Of a stretch of DNA of 64,000 bases, positions 26,270 through 34,438 are shown in pieces. Position numbers and translations under genes: made by a program. Origin of the DNA: Micrococcus flavus. GTDB lineage: Bacteria; Actinomycetota; Actinomycetes; Actinomycetales; Micrococcaceae. Every line of letters starts with the position of its first letter. The first letter of the stretch is position 1. A model generated the notes under the pieces. The model was given only the letters and a program-made list of their open reading frames with translations. It did no database searches and was not told where the DNA came from. The stretch spans positions 2,232,001 to 2,296,000 of the forward strand of contig NZ_JACHMC010000001.1 in assembly GCF_014204815.1 (NCBI RefSeq). The letters are read 5' to 3'.

Positions 26270-28441
26270 TCAGCCCTGGGGCGCGCTGAGCCCCAGGACG
26301 GCCGGGAGCCCGGGCGCGTCCTCCCCGAGGACGTGCTCGGCGAGGAAGCCGAGGACCACCTCGTACCAGAGGCGCGCATGCTGCGGAGCGAGGATCCAGT
26401 GGTTCTCGTGCGGGTAGTAGAGGAACCGGTGCACGGTGGAGCCGTCCTCCGCGGCCGGCAGGCCGGACTTCGCGAGCAGCTCGGTCCACAGGCGCAGGCC
26501 CTCGCCGATCGGCACGCGGTAGTCCTTGTCCCCGTGGATCACGAGCATGGGGGTGACGATGTCCTCCACGAACCGGTGCGGCGAGTTCGCGAGCATCATC
26601 TCCTCGCTCATCTCCCGGCCCCAGTAGAAGGCGGCGTCCGTGGTCGGGCCGAAGCCGTCCAGCGCCCACAGGGAGGCGTGCGTGACGATCGCCCGGAACC
26701 GGTCCGTGTGGCCGGCCACCCAGTTGGCCATGTAGCCGCCGAAGGACCCGCCCATGGCGGCCGTGCGGGAGGAGTCGACGTCGTCGCGGGCCTCGGCCGC
26801 GTCCGTGAGGGCCAGGATGTCCGTGTACGGCTCCGCTCCCCAGCGGCCCCAGCCGCGCTGGATGACGTCCCGGCCGTAGCCGGTGGACAGCGCCGGGTCC
26901 GGCAGGACGACGGCGTAGCCGCGCGCGGCCATGATCCACGGGCACCAGCGCCACGACCACGCGTTCCACGAGCCCAGCGGCCCGCCGTGGATCCACAGCA
27001 GCAGCGGGTGGCCGGCGTCGGGCGCCTCGCCCTCGGGGAGCACCAGCCAGCCGGCGACGCGCGTGCCGTCCTCGGCGCGGGTCTCGATGCGCTCGAGCAC
27101 ACCCGGGATCCGAGGGCGCTCGGCCGGATTCGGCAGGGGCTCGGCGCGGCCGGTGGCCAGGTCGATCCGCGCGACCTCCGGCGGGAACAGCCAGGAGGAG
27201 CGCACGCCGTACAGCGTGGTCCCGTCCGGGGACACCACGACGTCGGCCCACGCCTCCGCCTCCGCCGTCACCCGGGTGACCTCACCGGTGTCCGCGTCGA
27301 TCCGGAAGACCGGGGCGGCGCCGTCCTCGTCCGCGAGCGCGATCACCGCGGAGTCGTCCGGCAGCCACGCCACGGCGTGGCCCCAGCGGTCCCAGTCGTG
27401 GGCCAGCGGGGTCAGCTCGCCCGTGGCGGTGTCCATCAAGTGCAGGCGCGGGTCCGGGGCGTCCGTGGGCGTGGTGTGCGGGGAGCGGACGACGACGGCG
27501 CGGGTGCCGTCGTGGCTGATGGGCCCGACGCCGAGGTCCACGCCGGGCTCCTCCGCGAGGACGGTCTGCTCCCCGGTGGCCAGGTCCACGCGGGCGATCC
27601 ACTCGCGCAGGTCGCCCCGCGCGGTGGCGCGGGAGGCGCCGACGAGCGCGAAGGAGCCGTCCGGGGCCACCTGCACGTCCACCCCGAACGCGTGGGAGCG
27701 CTCGAAGCCCGTGAGGTGGCGCAGGTGCTGCTCGGGGTCGCCCGGCAGCGCACCGGCGCGGGTCGGGGTGGCGGAGGAGACGGCCTCCGCGGCGGGGGCG
27801 CCGTCGTCGTCCTGGCCGTTCTCCGCGGCGGCGTCCGGGTCCGGGCCGTCTGCGAGGACGAAGAGCTCGGGGGCGGCGGGGCCGAGGTCGTGGTCCCAGT
27901 AGCGCACGGGGTAGCCGGAGTGCAGGATGGCGTCCACGCCGGCGTCCGTGCGGGTCTTCGCCAGGGCCGCGTGCTCGGCCTCCGTGCGGGCCCCGCGCAG
28001 GCGGGGCGCACCGAGGACCACGGCGTCCGCGGCCGCGGCGCAGTGGATCGAGCTGATCCCGAACGGACGGGACAGGACCGCGCGGGCCTCGCCGCGCTCG
28101 GGCAGCGCCCAGAGGGTGGAGGTCTTCTCCTCCCCGCCGGGCGCGGGGCGCATGGAGGTGAAGTACAGGGTGCCGTCCGCGGCGAACGCGGCGCCGGCCT
28201 CCCCCTCGAGGCCGCGCGTGAGGCGCCGGGCCGGGCGCTCGCCCGCGGGGTCCACCTCCCACAGGGCGGTGACGTGGCCGGTGGCGTCGTCCTTGAGGGT
28301 GGCCACGGTGGTGACCAGGCGCGCGCCGTCCGGGCTGAGGGTGAGGCCGGAGACGCGCGGCAGGGCGGTGAAGTCCGCGAGGTCGGAGAAGGGGTGGTCC
28401 GAGGGGGTGCCGTCAGTGGAGGTGCCGTCGGGGAGGGTCAT
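26270..28441 (-). CDS. S9 family (acylaminoacyl-peptidase-like) serine peptidase
   Basis: A 723-aa two-domain oligopeptidase. The first ~420 residues form a beta-propeller of WD40-like strands (LTLSPDGARLV and others). The C-terminal alpha/beta hydrolase has WIHGGPLGSWNAWSWRW, the nucleophile elbow GGSFGGYMANW, the aspartate in VIHGDKDYRVP and the histidine in YYPHENHWI. It cleaves short, often N-acylated peptides in the cytosol. ATG 28439-28441, with TAGGAA 8 nt upstream. Its stop codon lies within the junction with the truncated GDPD gene. Confidence 0.94.
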   Translation of the reverse strand: MTLPDGTSTDGTPSDHPFSDLADFTALPRVSGLTLSPDGARLVTTVATLKDDATGHVTALWEVDPAGERPARRLTRGLEGEAGAAFAADGTLYFTSMRPAPGGEEKTSTLWALPERGEARAVLSRPFGISSIHCAAAADAVVLGAPRLRGARTEAEHAALAKTRTDAGVDAILHSGYPVRYWDHDLGPAAPELFVLADGPDPDAAAENGQDDDGAPAAEAVSSATPTRAGALPGDPEQHLRHLTGFERSHAFGVDVQVAPDGSFALVGASRATARGDLREWIARVDLATGEQTVLAEEPGVDLGVGPISHDGTRAVVVRSPHTTPTDAPDPRLHLMDTATGELTPLAHDWDRWGHAVAWLPDDSAVIALADEDGAAPVFRIDADTGEVTRVTAEAEAWADVVVSPDGTTLYGVRSSWLFPPEVARIDLATGRAEPLPNPAERPRIPGVLERIETRAEDGTRVAGWLVLPEGEAPDAGHPLLLWIHGGPLGSWNAWSWRWCPWIMAARGYAVVLPDPALSTGYGRDVIQRGWGRWGAEPYTDILALTDAAEARDDVDSSRTAAMGGSFGGYMANWVAGHTDRFRAIVTHASLWALDGFGPTTDAAFYWGREMSEEMMLANSPHRFVEDIVTPMLVIHGDKDYRVPIGEGLRLWTELLAKSGLPAAEDGSTVHRFLYYPHENHWILAPQHARLWYEVVLGFLAEHVLGEDAPGLPAVLGLSAPQG

Positions 28442-28660
28442 GGGGATCGTTCCTACCCTGCGGTGTGACGTGGGTCAATGGCCCGGCCCGCTGAGGTGCA
28501 GCATGCACCGTCGTCCCACCGGCGGCCCAGGAAGGTCCGTGGGACGCACCCGGGCAGCCACCACCGTCTGGGCACTACCGATGCCTGCTGGGCCGACGAA
28601 GGTCCCAGACCGGGAACGCGCCGCACCGCTCGCCCCTTGGCCGGATCCTTCAGAAGCCGG

Positions 28661-28694
28661 GGCGGACACGCATGTCCCGCTGGGGGTGTCCGCC
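28661..28694 (-). terminator. Hairpin overlapping the end of the lower-GC orphan gene
   Basis: A 9-bp perfect stem (28661-28669 with 28686-28694) touching the TAG stop codon. The rest of 28442-28660 shows no gene I can support. Confidence 0.4.
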
Positions 28695-29116
28695 TACTTG
28701 AGCGCGGCGTCCATCTCGTCGTAGAGCGCATCAAGATCCCGCTCGATCGACGCCCAGTGCGCCTTCTTCTTGTCCTTCGAGACGTCGAGCTGCAGCCGCT
28801 CGGCGAGAGCCTGACCTCGGCGATGCCACTCCTTGGCCTGCACGGCTTCCTCGGGGAGAAGATCGGTCCGTCCCACACGTTTGGCCGCCGTGTCGGTGAC
28901 GGACGTGATGCGACGGTTCAGGCCTGCGCGCCGCCCGACAGCGGGGAGTGTGACGTCGCCGTCCATGGAGCGCTGAAGGAGGTCTCCAGCCTTCGCGATC
29001 ACCACCGGAGCCGCAGCAGCAGCGGCCTTCTTCGCATGGGGGGCCAACTTCACTGCGACCTGGACCGCCGGATGGGCATCCTTGGTAACCGCGGTCTTCT
29101 TAGGGCTGGAGCTCAT
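28694..29116 (-). CDS. Lower-GC orphan gene, unknown function
   Basis: A 140-aa basic protein: a Lys-rich start, Ala-rich helix (KKAAAAAAPVVIAKAGD), VGRRAGLNRRITSVTDTAAK, and a charged helical end (HWASIERDLDALYDEMDAALK). No family recognised. It is unlike its neighbours: GC is about 63-68% in the lines I counted, it is the only complete gene here ending in TAG, and its -10 (TATAAC, 7 nt from the ATG) is the most AT-rich in the window. These point to recent acquisition. The antisense 220-codon open frame is not supported. Confidence 0.65.
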   Translation of the reverse strand: MSSSPKKTAVTKDAHPAVQVAVKLAPHAKKAAAAAAPVVIAKAGDLLQRSMDGDVTLPAVGRRAGLNRRITSVTDTAAKRVGRTDLLPEEAVQAKEWHRRGQALAERLQLDVSKDKKKAHWASIERDLDALYDEMDAALK

Positions 29117-29123
29117 GAGCGTG

Positions 29124-29129
29124 GTTATA
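29124..29129 (-). promoter_or_regulatory. Leaderless-type -10 (TATAAC) of the orphan gene
   Basis: TATAAC on the minus strand, 7 nt from the ATG at 29116; close to the classical TATAAT. Confidence 0.5.
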
Positions 29130-29159
29130 CCGGAGGGTAAGAACTGTGAGCAATAGCAC

Positions 29160-29615
29160 TCAGCCCTCGGCGGATCCCGTTCCGAAGCCGTCGGCGGCGC
29201 GCTGCGCCCGGACCTCCTGCAGCTGGTCGCCGAGGGCGTCCACGTACCCCGGCATCCAGCCGGCCTCGTCCGCGTTCCAGCGCGCGCCGACCTCCGAGAG
29301 CGGGAAGACCACCGCGTCGGAGAGGGGATCGCGCAGGCCGAGGTCCGTGCCGTCGTCGTCCGTCACGCTGACCCACGCCAGGCCGTGGCGCGCGCCGAGG
29401 TGCTCCCCCAGGAGCACCGCGGCCACCTCCAGCAGCACCCCGAGCTCGTCGGGGTCCACATCCTCGGACCGCGAGCGCGCGATCAGCCGTCCGTGCCAGC
29501 CGTCCACCTGGTCCAGGTCCAGGTGGTCCACGCCCTCCTGCGCCGCATAGGCGCGGCGGACGTCCACCCACTGCTGCTCGGGCTCGGTCAGGGGGCTGAT
29601 CTGCTGCTGGCTCAT
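29160..29615 (-). CDS. DUF3806 domain protein
   Basis: A 151-aa soluble protein with the look of DUF3806: a helical N-terminal half (EPEQQWVDVRRAYAAQ), VLLEVAAVLLGEHLGARHGLAWVSV, then beta strands (DLGLRDPLSDAVVFPLSEVGARW) and a short helix. No catalytic motif; function unknown. The ATG at 29613-29615 has TGGAAT 7 nt upstream and no usefully spaced ribosome-binding site. It is divergent from the phosphatase gene with only 39 nt between start codons. Confidence 0.65.
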   Translation of the reverse strand: MSQQQISPLTEPEQQWVDVRRAYAAQEGVDHLDLDQVDGWHGRLIARSRSEDVDPDELGVLLEVAAVLLGEHLGARHGLAWVSVTDDDGTDLGLRDPLSDAVVFPLSEVGARWNADEAGWMPGYVDALGDQLQEVRAQRAADGFGTGSAEG

Positions 29616-29622
29616 GCCTCCG

Positions 29623-29648
29623 ATTCCATCACGGGCGCCTGACACACT
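29623..29648. promoter_or_regulatory. Compact divergent promoter pair (DUF3806 / LMW phosphatase)
   Basis: Minus-strand TGGAAT (29628-29623) is 7 nt from the DUF3806 ATG. Plus-strand CACACT (29643-29648) is 6 nt from the phosphatase ATG. The hexamers are weaker matches than elsewhere and only 14 bp apart. Confidence 0.35.
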
Positions 29649-29654
29649 GGGTGC

Positions 29655-30131
29655 ATGCGCATCATGACCGTCTGCCTCGGGAACATCTGCCGCTCGCCCG
29701 CCGCCGAGGCGGTGCTCCGCCGGAAGCTGGCCGAGGCCGGGCTCGACGACGTCGAGGTCACCTCCGCGGGCACCGCGGACTACCACGTGGGCGAGCGGCC
29801 CCACGAGCTCACCCGCGCCGTGGGCACGGACCTGGGCTACGAGTTCACCACCGTGGGCGCGCAGTTCCGCCCCGAGGACCTGGACGAGCAGGACCTGATC
29901 CTCGTGATGGACGAGTCCAACCTCGCCGACGTGCGCGCCCTCGTGGCGGACCCCGAGGTCGACGCGAAGGTGCGGATGTTCGGGGAGTTCGCCTCGGACG
30001 TCGAGAGCGCCGGCGTGCGCGAGGTCCCGGACCCATGGGGGAACCCGCGGCCGGTGTTCGAGGAGATGTACCGGCAGATCGAGGACGCGGCCGACGGCGT
30101 CGTCGCCGCGGTCCGCGACGGGCGCGTCTGA
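29655..30131 (+). CDS. Low-molecular-weight protein-tyrosine phosphatase
   Basis: A 158-aa phosphatase with the P-loop CLGNICRSP at residues 7-15 (catalytic Cys7 and Arg13) and the general-acid aspartate in VPDPWG near residue 127. It dephosphorylates phosphotyrosine or phosphoarginine on proteins; the partner is unknown. Only 23 nt separate it from the fructosamine kinase gene, so they form one transcription unit. Confidence 0.92.
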   Translation: MRIMTVCLGNICRSPAAEAVLRRKLAEAGLDDVEVTSAGTADYHVGERPHELTRAVGTDLGYEFTTVGAQFRPEDLDEQDLILVMDESNLADVRALVADPEVDAKVRMFGEFASDVESAGVREVPDPWGNPRPVFEEMYRQIEDAADGVVAAVRDGRV

Positions 30132-30154
30132 GTCGGACCGGGCGGAGAGCTGCT

Positions 30155-31027
30155 GTGGCGGACACGGGGGCCACGGGGCGGCGCGTGCGCGACGACGGCA
30201 CGCCCGTCTTCACGAAGACCGGCGGCGCGTTCCCGGGGATGGCGCGCTTCGAGGCCGCGGGTCTGCGGGCGCTGGCCGCGGCGGGCGCGCGGGTGCCGGA
30301 CGTGCTCGCGGTCGAGGAGGGGCGTGACGCCCGGACCCAGCGCCTCGAGATCGCCTGGATCGAGGGCGGTGGGCGGAGGACACCGCGCACGGAGGAGGCC
30401 TTCGGGCGGGAGCTGGCCGCGCTGCACGCCGGGTCGCGCCGGGCTCCCGGGGAGACGGACCTGTTCGGCGCCCACGACGGGGACCCGGAGGGCTTCCTCG
30501 GCGCCGCGCGGATCGACCTCACCCCCTGCGCGAGCTGGGCGGAGTCCTGGGTCGTGCGGCGGATCGTGCCGCTGGCGGCGCAGACCGTCGACGGCGGCAC
30601 GGCGCCGCCCCGCGTGCGGGACCTCGCCGAGCGGCTCGCGGAGCTGATCGACGGGTTCGGGCCGGACTCCCCGGCCACGCACCCGGGCGCGGCGGTGCTG
30701 GGACCGGCCGAGTCGTCGTCGTTGGTGCACGGGGACCTGTGGGCGGGCAACCGGATGCTCGACGCCGAGGGGCGCAGCTGGCTGATCGACCCGAGCGCGC
30801 AGCGGGCTCATCGCGAGGTGGACCTGGCGATGATGCGGCTGTTCGGCGGGTTCGGGCCGGGGGCGTTCGCGGCATACGACGAGGCGTTCCCCCTGGCCGA
30901 CGGCTGGGAGGACCGGGTGCCGGTGTACCAGGCGGTGCCACTGCTGGTGCACGCCGTGCTCTTCGGCGGCGGCTACGGGCGCGAGGCCGAGGCGGCGCTG
31001 GAGCACGCTGTGCGGCTGGCGGGCTGA
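30155..31027 (+). CDS. Fructosamine kinase family protein
   Basis: A 290-aa kinase of the FN3K/APH fold. It starts with FTKTGGAFPGMARFEAAGLRAL (lysine of the ATP site and adjoining glutamate). The catalytic loop is LVHGDLWAGN and the metal aspartate lies in SWLIDPSAQRAHREVDLAM. These enzymes phosphorylate ketoamine-sugar adducts on proteins so that glycation is reversed. GTG 30155 is chosen because GGAGAG lies 5 nt upstream and the frame before it overlaps the phosphatase gene. Confidence 0.9.
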   Translation: MADTGATGRRVRDDGTPVFTKTGGAFPGMARFEAAGLRALAAAGARVPDVLAVEEGRDARTQRLEIAWIEGGGRRTPRTEEAFGRELAALHAGSRRAPGETDLFGAHDGDPEGFLGAARIDLTPCASWAESWVVRRIVPLAAQTVDGGTAPPRVRDLAERLAELIDGFGPDSPATHPGAAVLGPAESSSLVHGDLWAGNRMLDAEGRSWLIDPSAQRAHREVDLAMMRLFGGFGPGAFAAYDEAFPLADGWEDRVPVYQAVPLLVHAVLFGGGYGREAEAALEHAVRLAG

Positions 31028-31056
31028 GGACGTCACCGACGACGGCCCGCCCCCGG

Positions 31057-31127
31057 GAATCCACTGCGGTTCTGACCCTTCTCAAGGCATGGAGATCGTC
31101 CACAAGGGTCAGAACTGCAGTGGATTC
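31057..31127. repeat. 71-nt palindromic element between fructosamine kinase and DUF2520 genes
   Basis: Two 24-nt arms (31057-31080 and 31104-31127) are complementary except for one position and enclose 23 nt. It lies between convergent genes and may serve as a terminator, but it is longer and less GC-rich than the other hairpins here, and similar in size (not sequence) to the palindromes at 39981 and 41167. Confidence 0.7.
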
Positions 31128-31146
31128 GGGCGGGGTGGGGTGGAGG

Positions 31147-32082
31147 TCAGTCCTCGGTGAGCACGTCCCGGATGCGGGCCGCCGCGTCCGGCTTCAGCGC
31201 GCCGCGGCGCTCGGCCCGGTCCGCGGTGGCCCGGGCGAGGACCTCCCACACGTCCAGGACGTCGCGTGGCATGCCGCCGGCCACGAGCTCGCGCAGCGTC
31301 TCCCGGTGTCCGTGCACGGTCTCCACGTCCCCGCGGGCCACGGGACCGGTGAGGGCGCCGTCGCCGTCGGTGAGCGCGTTCTCGAGCGAGGCCTGCATCA
31401 GCGGCCGCAGCACACGGTCCGTGTCCGGCACCCCGATCTCCGCCAGCAGCTGCCGCGCCTGCGCAGTGACCGTCACCAGGTGGTTCGAGCCGTGCGAGAG
31501 GGCCGCGTGGTAGGTGGCGCGGTCCGCCTCCTTGATGACCACGGGGTCCCCGCCCATCTCCACGACGAGCGCCTGCGCCACCGGCAGCACCACCGGGTCC
31601 GCGGTCACGCCGAACACGCAGTCCTGCAGCCGGGCGAGGTCCAGGCTCAGCCCCGTGAACGTCATGGCCGGGTGGATCGCCAGGGGGATCGCCCCGTGCG
31701 CGCGCACCGGGTCCATCGCCCGCACGCCGTGCCGCCCGGAGGTGTGCACCAGCAGGTGCCCGGTCTGGACGTGGCCGGCCGCGGCGAGCCCCGCCACGAG
31801 CTCGGGCAGGACGTCGTCCGGGACGGCGAACAGCACCATCTCGGACCGGCGCAGGATCTCCGGGATCTCCAGCACCGGCACCTCCGGCAGCAGCGCCTCG
31901 GCGCGCGTGCGGGAGGCCTCCGAGACGGCGTGCACGCCCGTCACCGTGTGCCCCGCGTTCCGCAGGGCCGCGCCCAGGACCGCGCCCACGCGGCCCGCGC
32001 CGATGACGCCGACGCCCAGCCGCCCCGGCCGGCTCGCCGGGTCCTGGCCGGCCAGCTCCGGACTCATGTCCCTGCGGCTCAC
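31147..32082 (-). CDS. DUF2520 / Rossmann-like dehydrogenase-type protein
   Basis: A 311-aa protein with an N-terminal NAD(P)-binding fold (GVGVIGAGRVGAVLGAAL, about residues 21-38) and a C-terminal helical DUF2520 domain (ALSHGSNHLVTVTAQA). This is the conserved actinobacterial protein normally found between the folate cluster and panC. Its reaction is unknown; relatives resemble ketopantoate or F420-type reductases. The GTG at 32080-32082 overlaps the previous stop as GTGA; ATG 32067 is the alternative. It is the last gene of the large minus-strand operon, so it is next to the palindrome rather than to panC. Confidence 0.85.
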   Translation of the reverse strand: MSRRDMSPELAGQDPASRPGRLGVGVIGAGRVGAVLGAALRNAGHTVTGVHAVSEASRTRAEALLPEVPVLEIPEILRRSEMVLFAVPDDVLPELVAGLAAAGHVQTGHLLVHTSGRHGVRAMDPVRAHGAIPLAIHPAMTFTGLSLDLARLQDCVFGVTADPVVLPVAQALVVEMGGDPVVIKEADRATYHAALSHGSNHLVTVTAQARQLLAEIGVPDTDRVLRPLMQASLENALTDGDGALTGPVARGDVETVHGHRETLRELVAGGMPRDVLDVWEVLARATADRAERRGALKPDAAARIRDVLTED

Positions 32083-33938
32083 GCCCGTTCCTCTCGTCCG
32101 TCCGCCACGCGTCCCGGTGCCTCGCCCGACCCCTCCGCGCCCACCACGACGCCGGCCGCGGCCATCTCCCGGCGCCCCACCTCGGTCTGGGCGACCTCGG
32201 CGGTGCGCCGCTCGAAGCGCTCCAGCTCCTCCGGCAGCATCCACCGGTTGCGATCGGCCAGACGGCGGGACACCGCCGCGTGCCGCGACTCCACCTCGAA
32301 CAGCTCCTCCAGCACGCCGCGGTCCAGGTCGTCGATCCTCGCCATGCCGCCGGCCACGTTCACCGTCAGGGAGGCGACGTCCAGGCGCCGCTGCACCGGC
32401 CCCTGGGTGAGCCGCACGTCCTGCACCCGCTCGTGCTGCAGGGCCTGGAAGGAGCGGCGCAGCCGCCCACGGCGTACCACCAGAAGCGTCCGGGTGAGGG
32501 TGAAGCCGTGCCGGCGCCACGTGAGCAGGTTGAACCACCAGCGCGCCCGGCGGGGGATGTGGGTGAACCCGTGCGTCCCGCCGGAGCCGGTCATGGCCGC
32601 GTGCATGAGGCCCGCCGGGGTGAGGCCGGGGCCGTCCGGACCGTCCGCGGCCCGCGGGTCGCCGTCGATGCCGGCGTCCGGGGCCACCACCTCGAGCACG
32701 CGGAGCACGTCCTCCCACGGCCCGACGGGCAGGGCGACGTCCCGGTCCTTCACGGCCCCCTCGAGGCCGTACCCGGCCACGGACACCTTGACCTTGTGCC
32801 AGCCGAAGGGCCGCCACGCCAGCGGCTGGATCACGTGGATCCCCTGGACGCGCCCCGGCGGGATGGTCTGGGACGTGGTCTCGGTCAGGCCATAGCGCAG
32901 GCGCAGCCCGTCCTCGGAGGTGCGCACCGTGAAGCCCCACCCCTTGTTCAGCCCGGACCACACCGCACCGGCCAGGGAGAACGCCGCCGGCAGCCCGGAG
33001 GCCAGCAGCAGCCCGAGACCGCCGGCCTGCCCCGCCTCGGTCGCCTCCCCGGGCAGGACCTCGGAGATCCCCATGACCACGGCGATCAGCACCGCGAACA
33101 CCGCCACGGTGCCCAGGACCACGTCTGAGAGCAGCACCGCCCCCACCAGTCGGCCGGGGGGCACCCGCAGCATCACGGTGCCCTCGTCCTGGGGGTCGGC
33201 CAGCAGCCCGCGGACGCGGACCCGAGCCGGGTGGGCGGGGGCGGGAGGGAACGGGGCCTCGCCCGACGCCGGCGCCTGTCCGCTCGGGGGCGCGGCACCG
33301 TCGGCCCCCACCACGCGCTCGGGCGCGCGGGCGGGCCCCACGAGCGCCCCGGAGGCGCGGTCGAGGATCTCGCGGCGGACCTCGGCCGCGTGCGCCTTGC
33401 GGAGGTAGGCCAGCTCGAGCGCGGAGTCGCCGCCGCCGTCGGCGGCCTCGACCTTCACGGCGGCCAGCCCGAGCACGCGGGCCAGCAGGGGGTACTGCAG
33501 GTCCACGGCCTGCAGGCGGTCGTACTTCATCTGCCGCCGGGAGCGGAACAGCCAGCCCTGCTTGAGCTCGATCTCCTCCTCGCCCACCCGGAACCGGGTG
33601 AACCACCAGGAGAAGAAGAAGGCCAGGCACAGCAGCAGCAGCGCCCCGAGGAGGATCCCGCCGCCGATCAGCAACGCACGCACCTCGAGCGGCTCCCCGG
33701 CGGCGTCGCCGCCCCCCAGCAGGGAGCCGATCAGTCGCTCTCCCGTGTCCCGCAGCGCCACGAACAGGAACACGGCCACCAGGCTCCACCCCTTGATCCA
33801 GGGCGAGGCGGGATGCACGCGGACCCAGCCGGCGTCGTCGGCGCCCGGGGTGAGGGCGGCGGGCACGGTGTCGGCGTCGTGGGCGACGGCGGGGGCGTCG
33901 GTGCGGGGAGCCTGCGGATCCGGGGCGGCGGCGCTCAC
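32079..33938 (-). CDS. PH domain (bPH2/YdbT-like) membrane protein, large subunit type
   Basis: A 619-aa membrane protein with pairs of hydrophobic segments (about residues 50-115 and again ~290-350) each followed by a bacterial PH-like domain (the YDRLQAVDLQYPLLARVLG type, then GRVQGIHVIQPLAWRPFG, then QALQHERVQDVRLTQGPVQ). This is three tandem bPH2 domains, as in YdbT. Role unknown; in Bacillus the YdbS-YdbT pair has been linked to resistance to amylocyclicin-type bacteriocins. GTG start overlaps the stop of the smaller PH gene (GTGA). Confidence 0.85.
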   Translation of the reverse strand: MSAAAPDPQAPRTDAPAVAHDADTVPAALTPGADDAGWVRVHPASPWIKGWSLVAVFLFVALRDTGERLIGSLLGGGDAAGEPLEVRALLIGGGILLGALLLLCLAFFFSWWFTRFRVGEEEIELKQGWLFRSRRQMKYDRLQAVDLQYPLLARVLGLAAVKVEAADGGGDSALELAYLRKAHAAEVRREILDRASGALVGPARAPERVVGADGAAPPSGQAPASGEAPFPPAPAHPARVRVRGLLADPQDEGTVMLRVPPGRLVGAVLLSDVVLGTVAVFAVLIAVVMGISEVLPGEATEAGQAGGLGLLLASGLPAAFSLAGAVWSGLNKGWGFTVRTSEDGLRLRYGLTETTSQTIPPGRVQGIHVIQPLAWRPFGWHKVKVSVAGYGLEGAVKDRDVALPVGPWEDVLRVLEVVAPDAGIDGDPRAADGPDGPGLTPAGLMHAAMTGSGGTHGFTHIPRRARWWFNLLTWRRHGFTLTRTLLVVRRGRLRRSFQALQHERVQDVRLTQGPVQRRLDVASLTVNVAGGMARIDDLDRGVLEELFEVESRHAAVSRRLADRNRWMLPEELERFERRTAEVAQTEVGRREMAAAGVVVGAEGSGEAPGRVADGREERA

Positions 33939-34438
33939 AGGCCCGCCAGCCGGGCCTGGCCGCGGGCCATGAGGACCTCGCGGAGGCGGTCGCAGGTCTC
34001 CCGGGTCAGGCCCTCCATCTCGAGGTCGTCGCCGCCGGCGGTCTTGAGGGTGAGGGTCTGCAGGCCCTGGCTGCGCAGCAGCGGCCCGTCCTCCACGTCC
34101 ACGTACTGCAGCCGGCCGTACGGGACGGCCTTCACGGAGCGGACCAGGATGCCCTCGCGCCACAGGACGTCGTCCTCGCGCTCGGCGAAGCCGAGGGCAC
34201 GCACGCGGCGCGGCACCAGCACGACGTCCACGAGCAGCCACACGAGGGCGATCGCGGGCAGCCCCCACGCGACCCAGGCCCACAGCTCGGACCACACGCC
34301 GGTCAGCTTCAGCACGAGCGGCACGGACAGCACCGCCAGCCAGATCAGCCCGCCGATCACGGCACCGATCAGCTTCACGCGCGTCAGCTTCGGGGACACG
34401 GGGGTGAACTCCACCCCGCGCAGGTCAATCCCGGGCAC
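33935..34438 (-). CDS. PH domain (bPH2/YdbS-like) membrane protein, small
   Basis: A 167-aa protein with two membrane segments (about residues 22-68) followed by one bPH2 domain (SVKAVPYGRLQYVDVEDGPLL). It is the YdbS-like partner of the next gene. The start is a choice: AAGGAGG lies 8 nt before GTG 34438 but only 2 nt before ATG 34444, so I prefer the GTG. It overlaps the end of the DUF3180 gene by 14 nt. Confidence 0.82.
   Translation of the reverse strand: MPGIDLRGVEFTPVSPKLTRVKLIGAVIGGLIWLAVLSVPLVLKLTGVWSELWAWVAWGLPAIALVWLLVDVVLVPRRVRALGFAEREDDVLWREGILVRSVKAVPYGRLQYVDVEDGPLLRSQGLQTLTLKTAGGDDLEMEGLTRETCDRLREVLMARGQARLAGL

Noticed and set aside
28478-29140. 220-codon plus-strand frame opposite the orphan gene
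   Set aside because: No start signal or recognisable domain; the minus-strand frame has a TATAAC promoter and a sensible helical protein.
31147-33789. Apparent 880-residue fusion of DUF2520 with upstream sequence
   Set aside because: The upstream part is another frame of the PH-domain gene; DUF2520 starts at the GTG that overlaps its stop codon.
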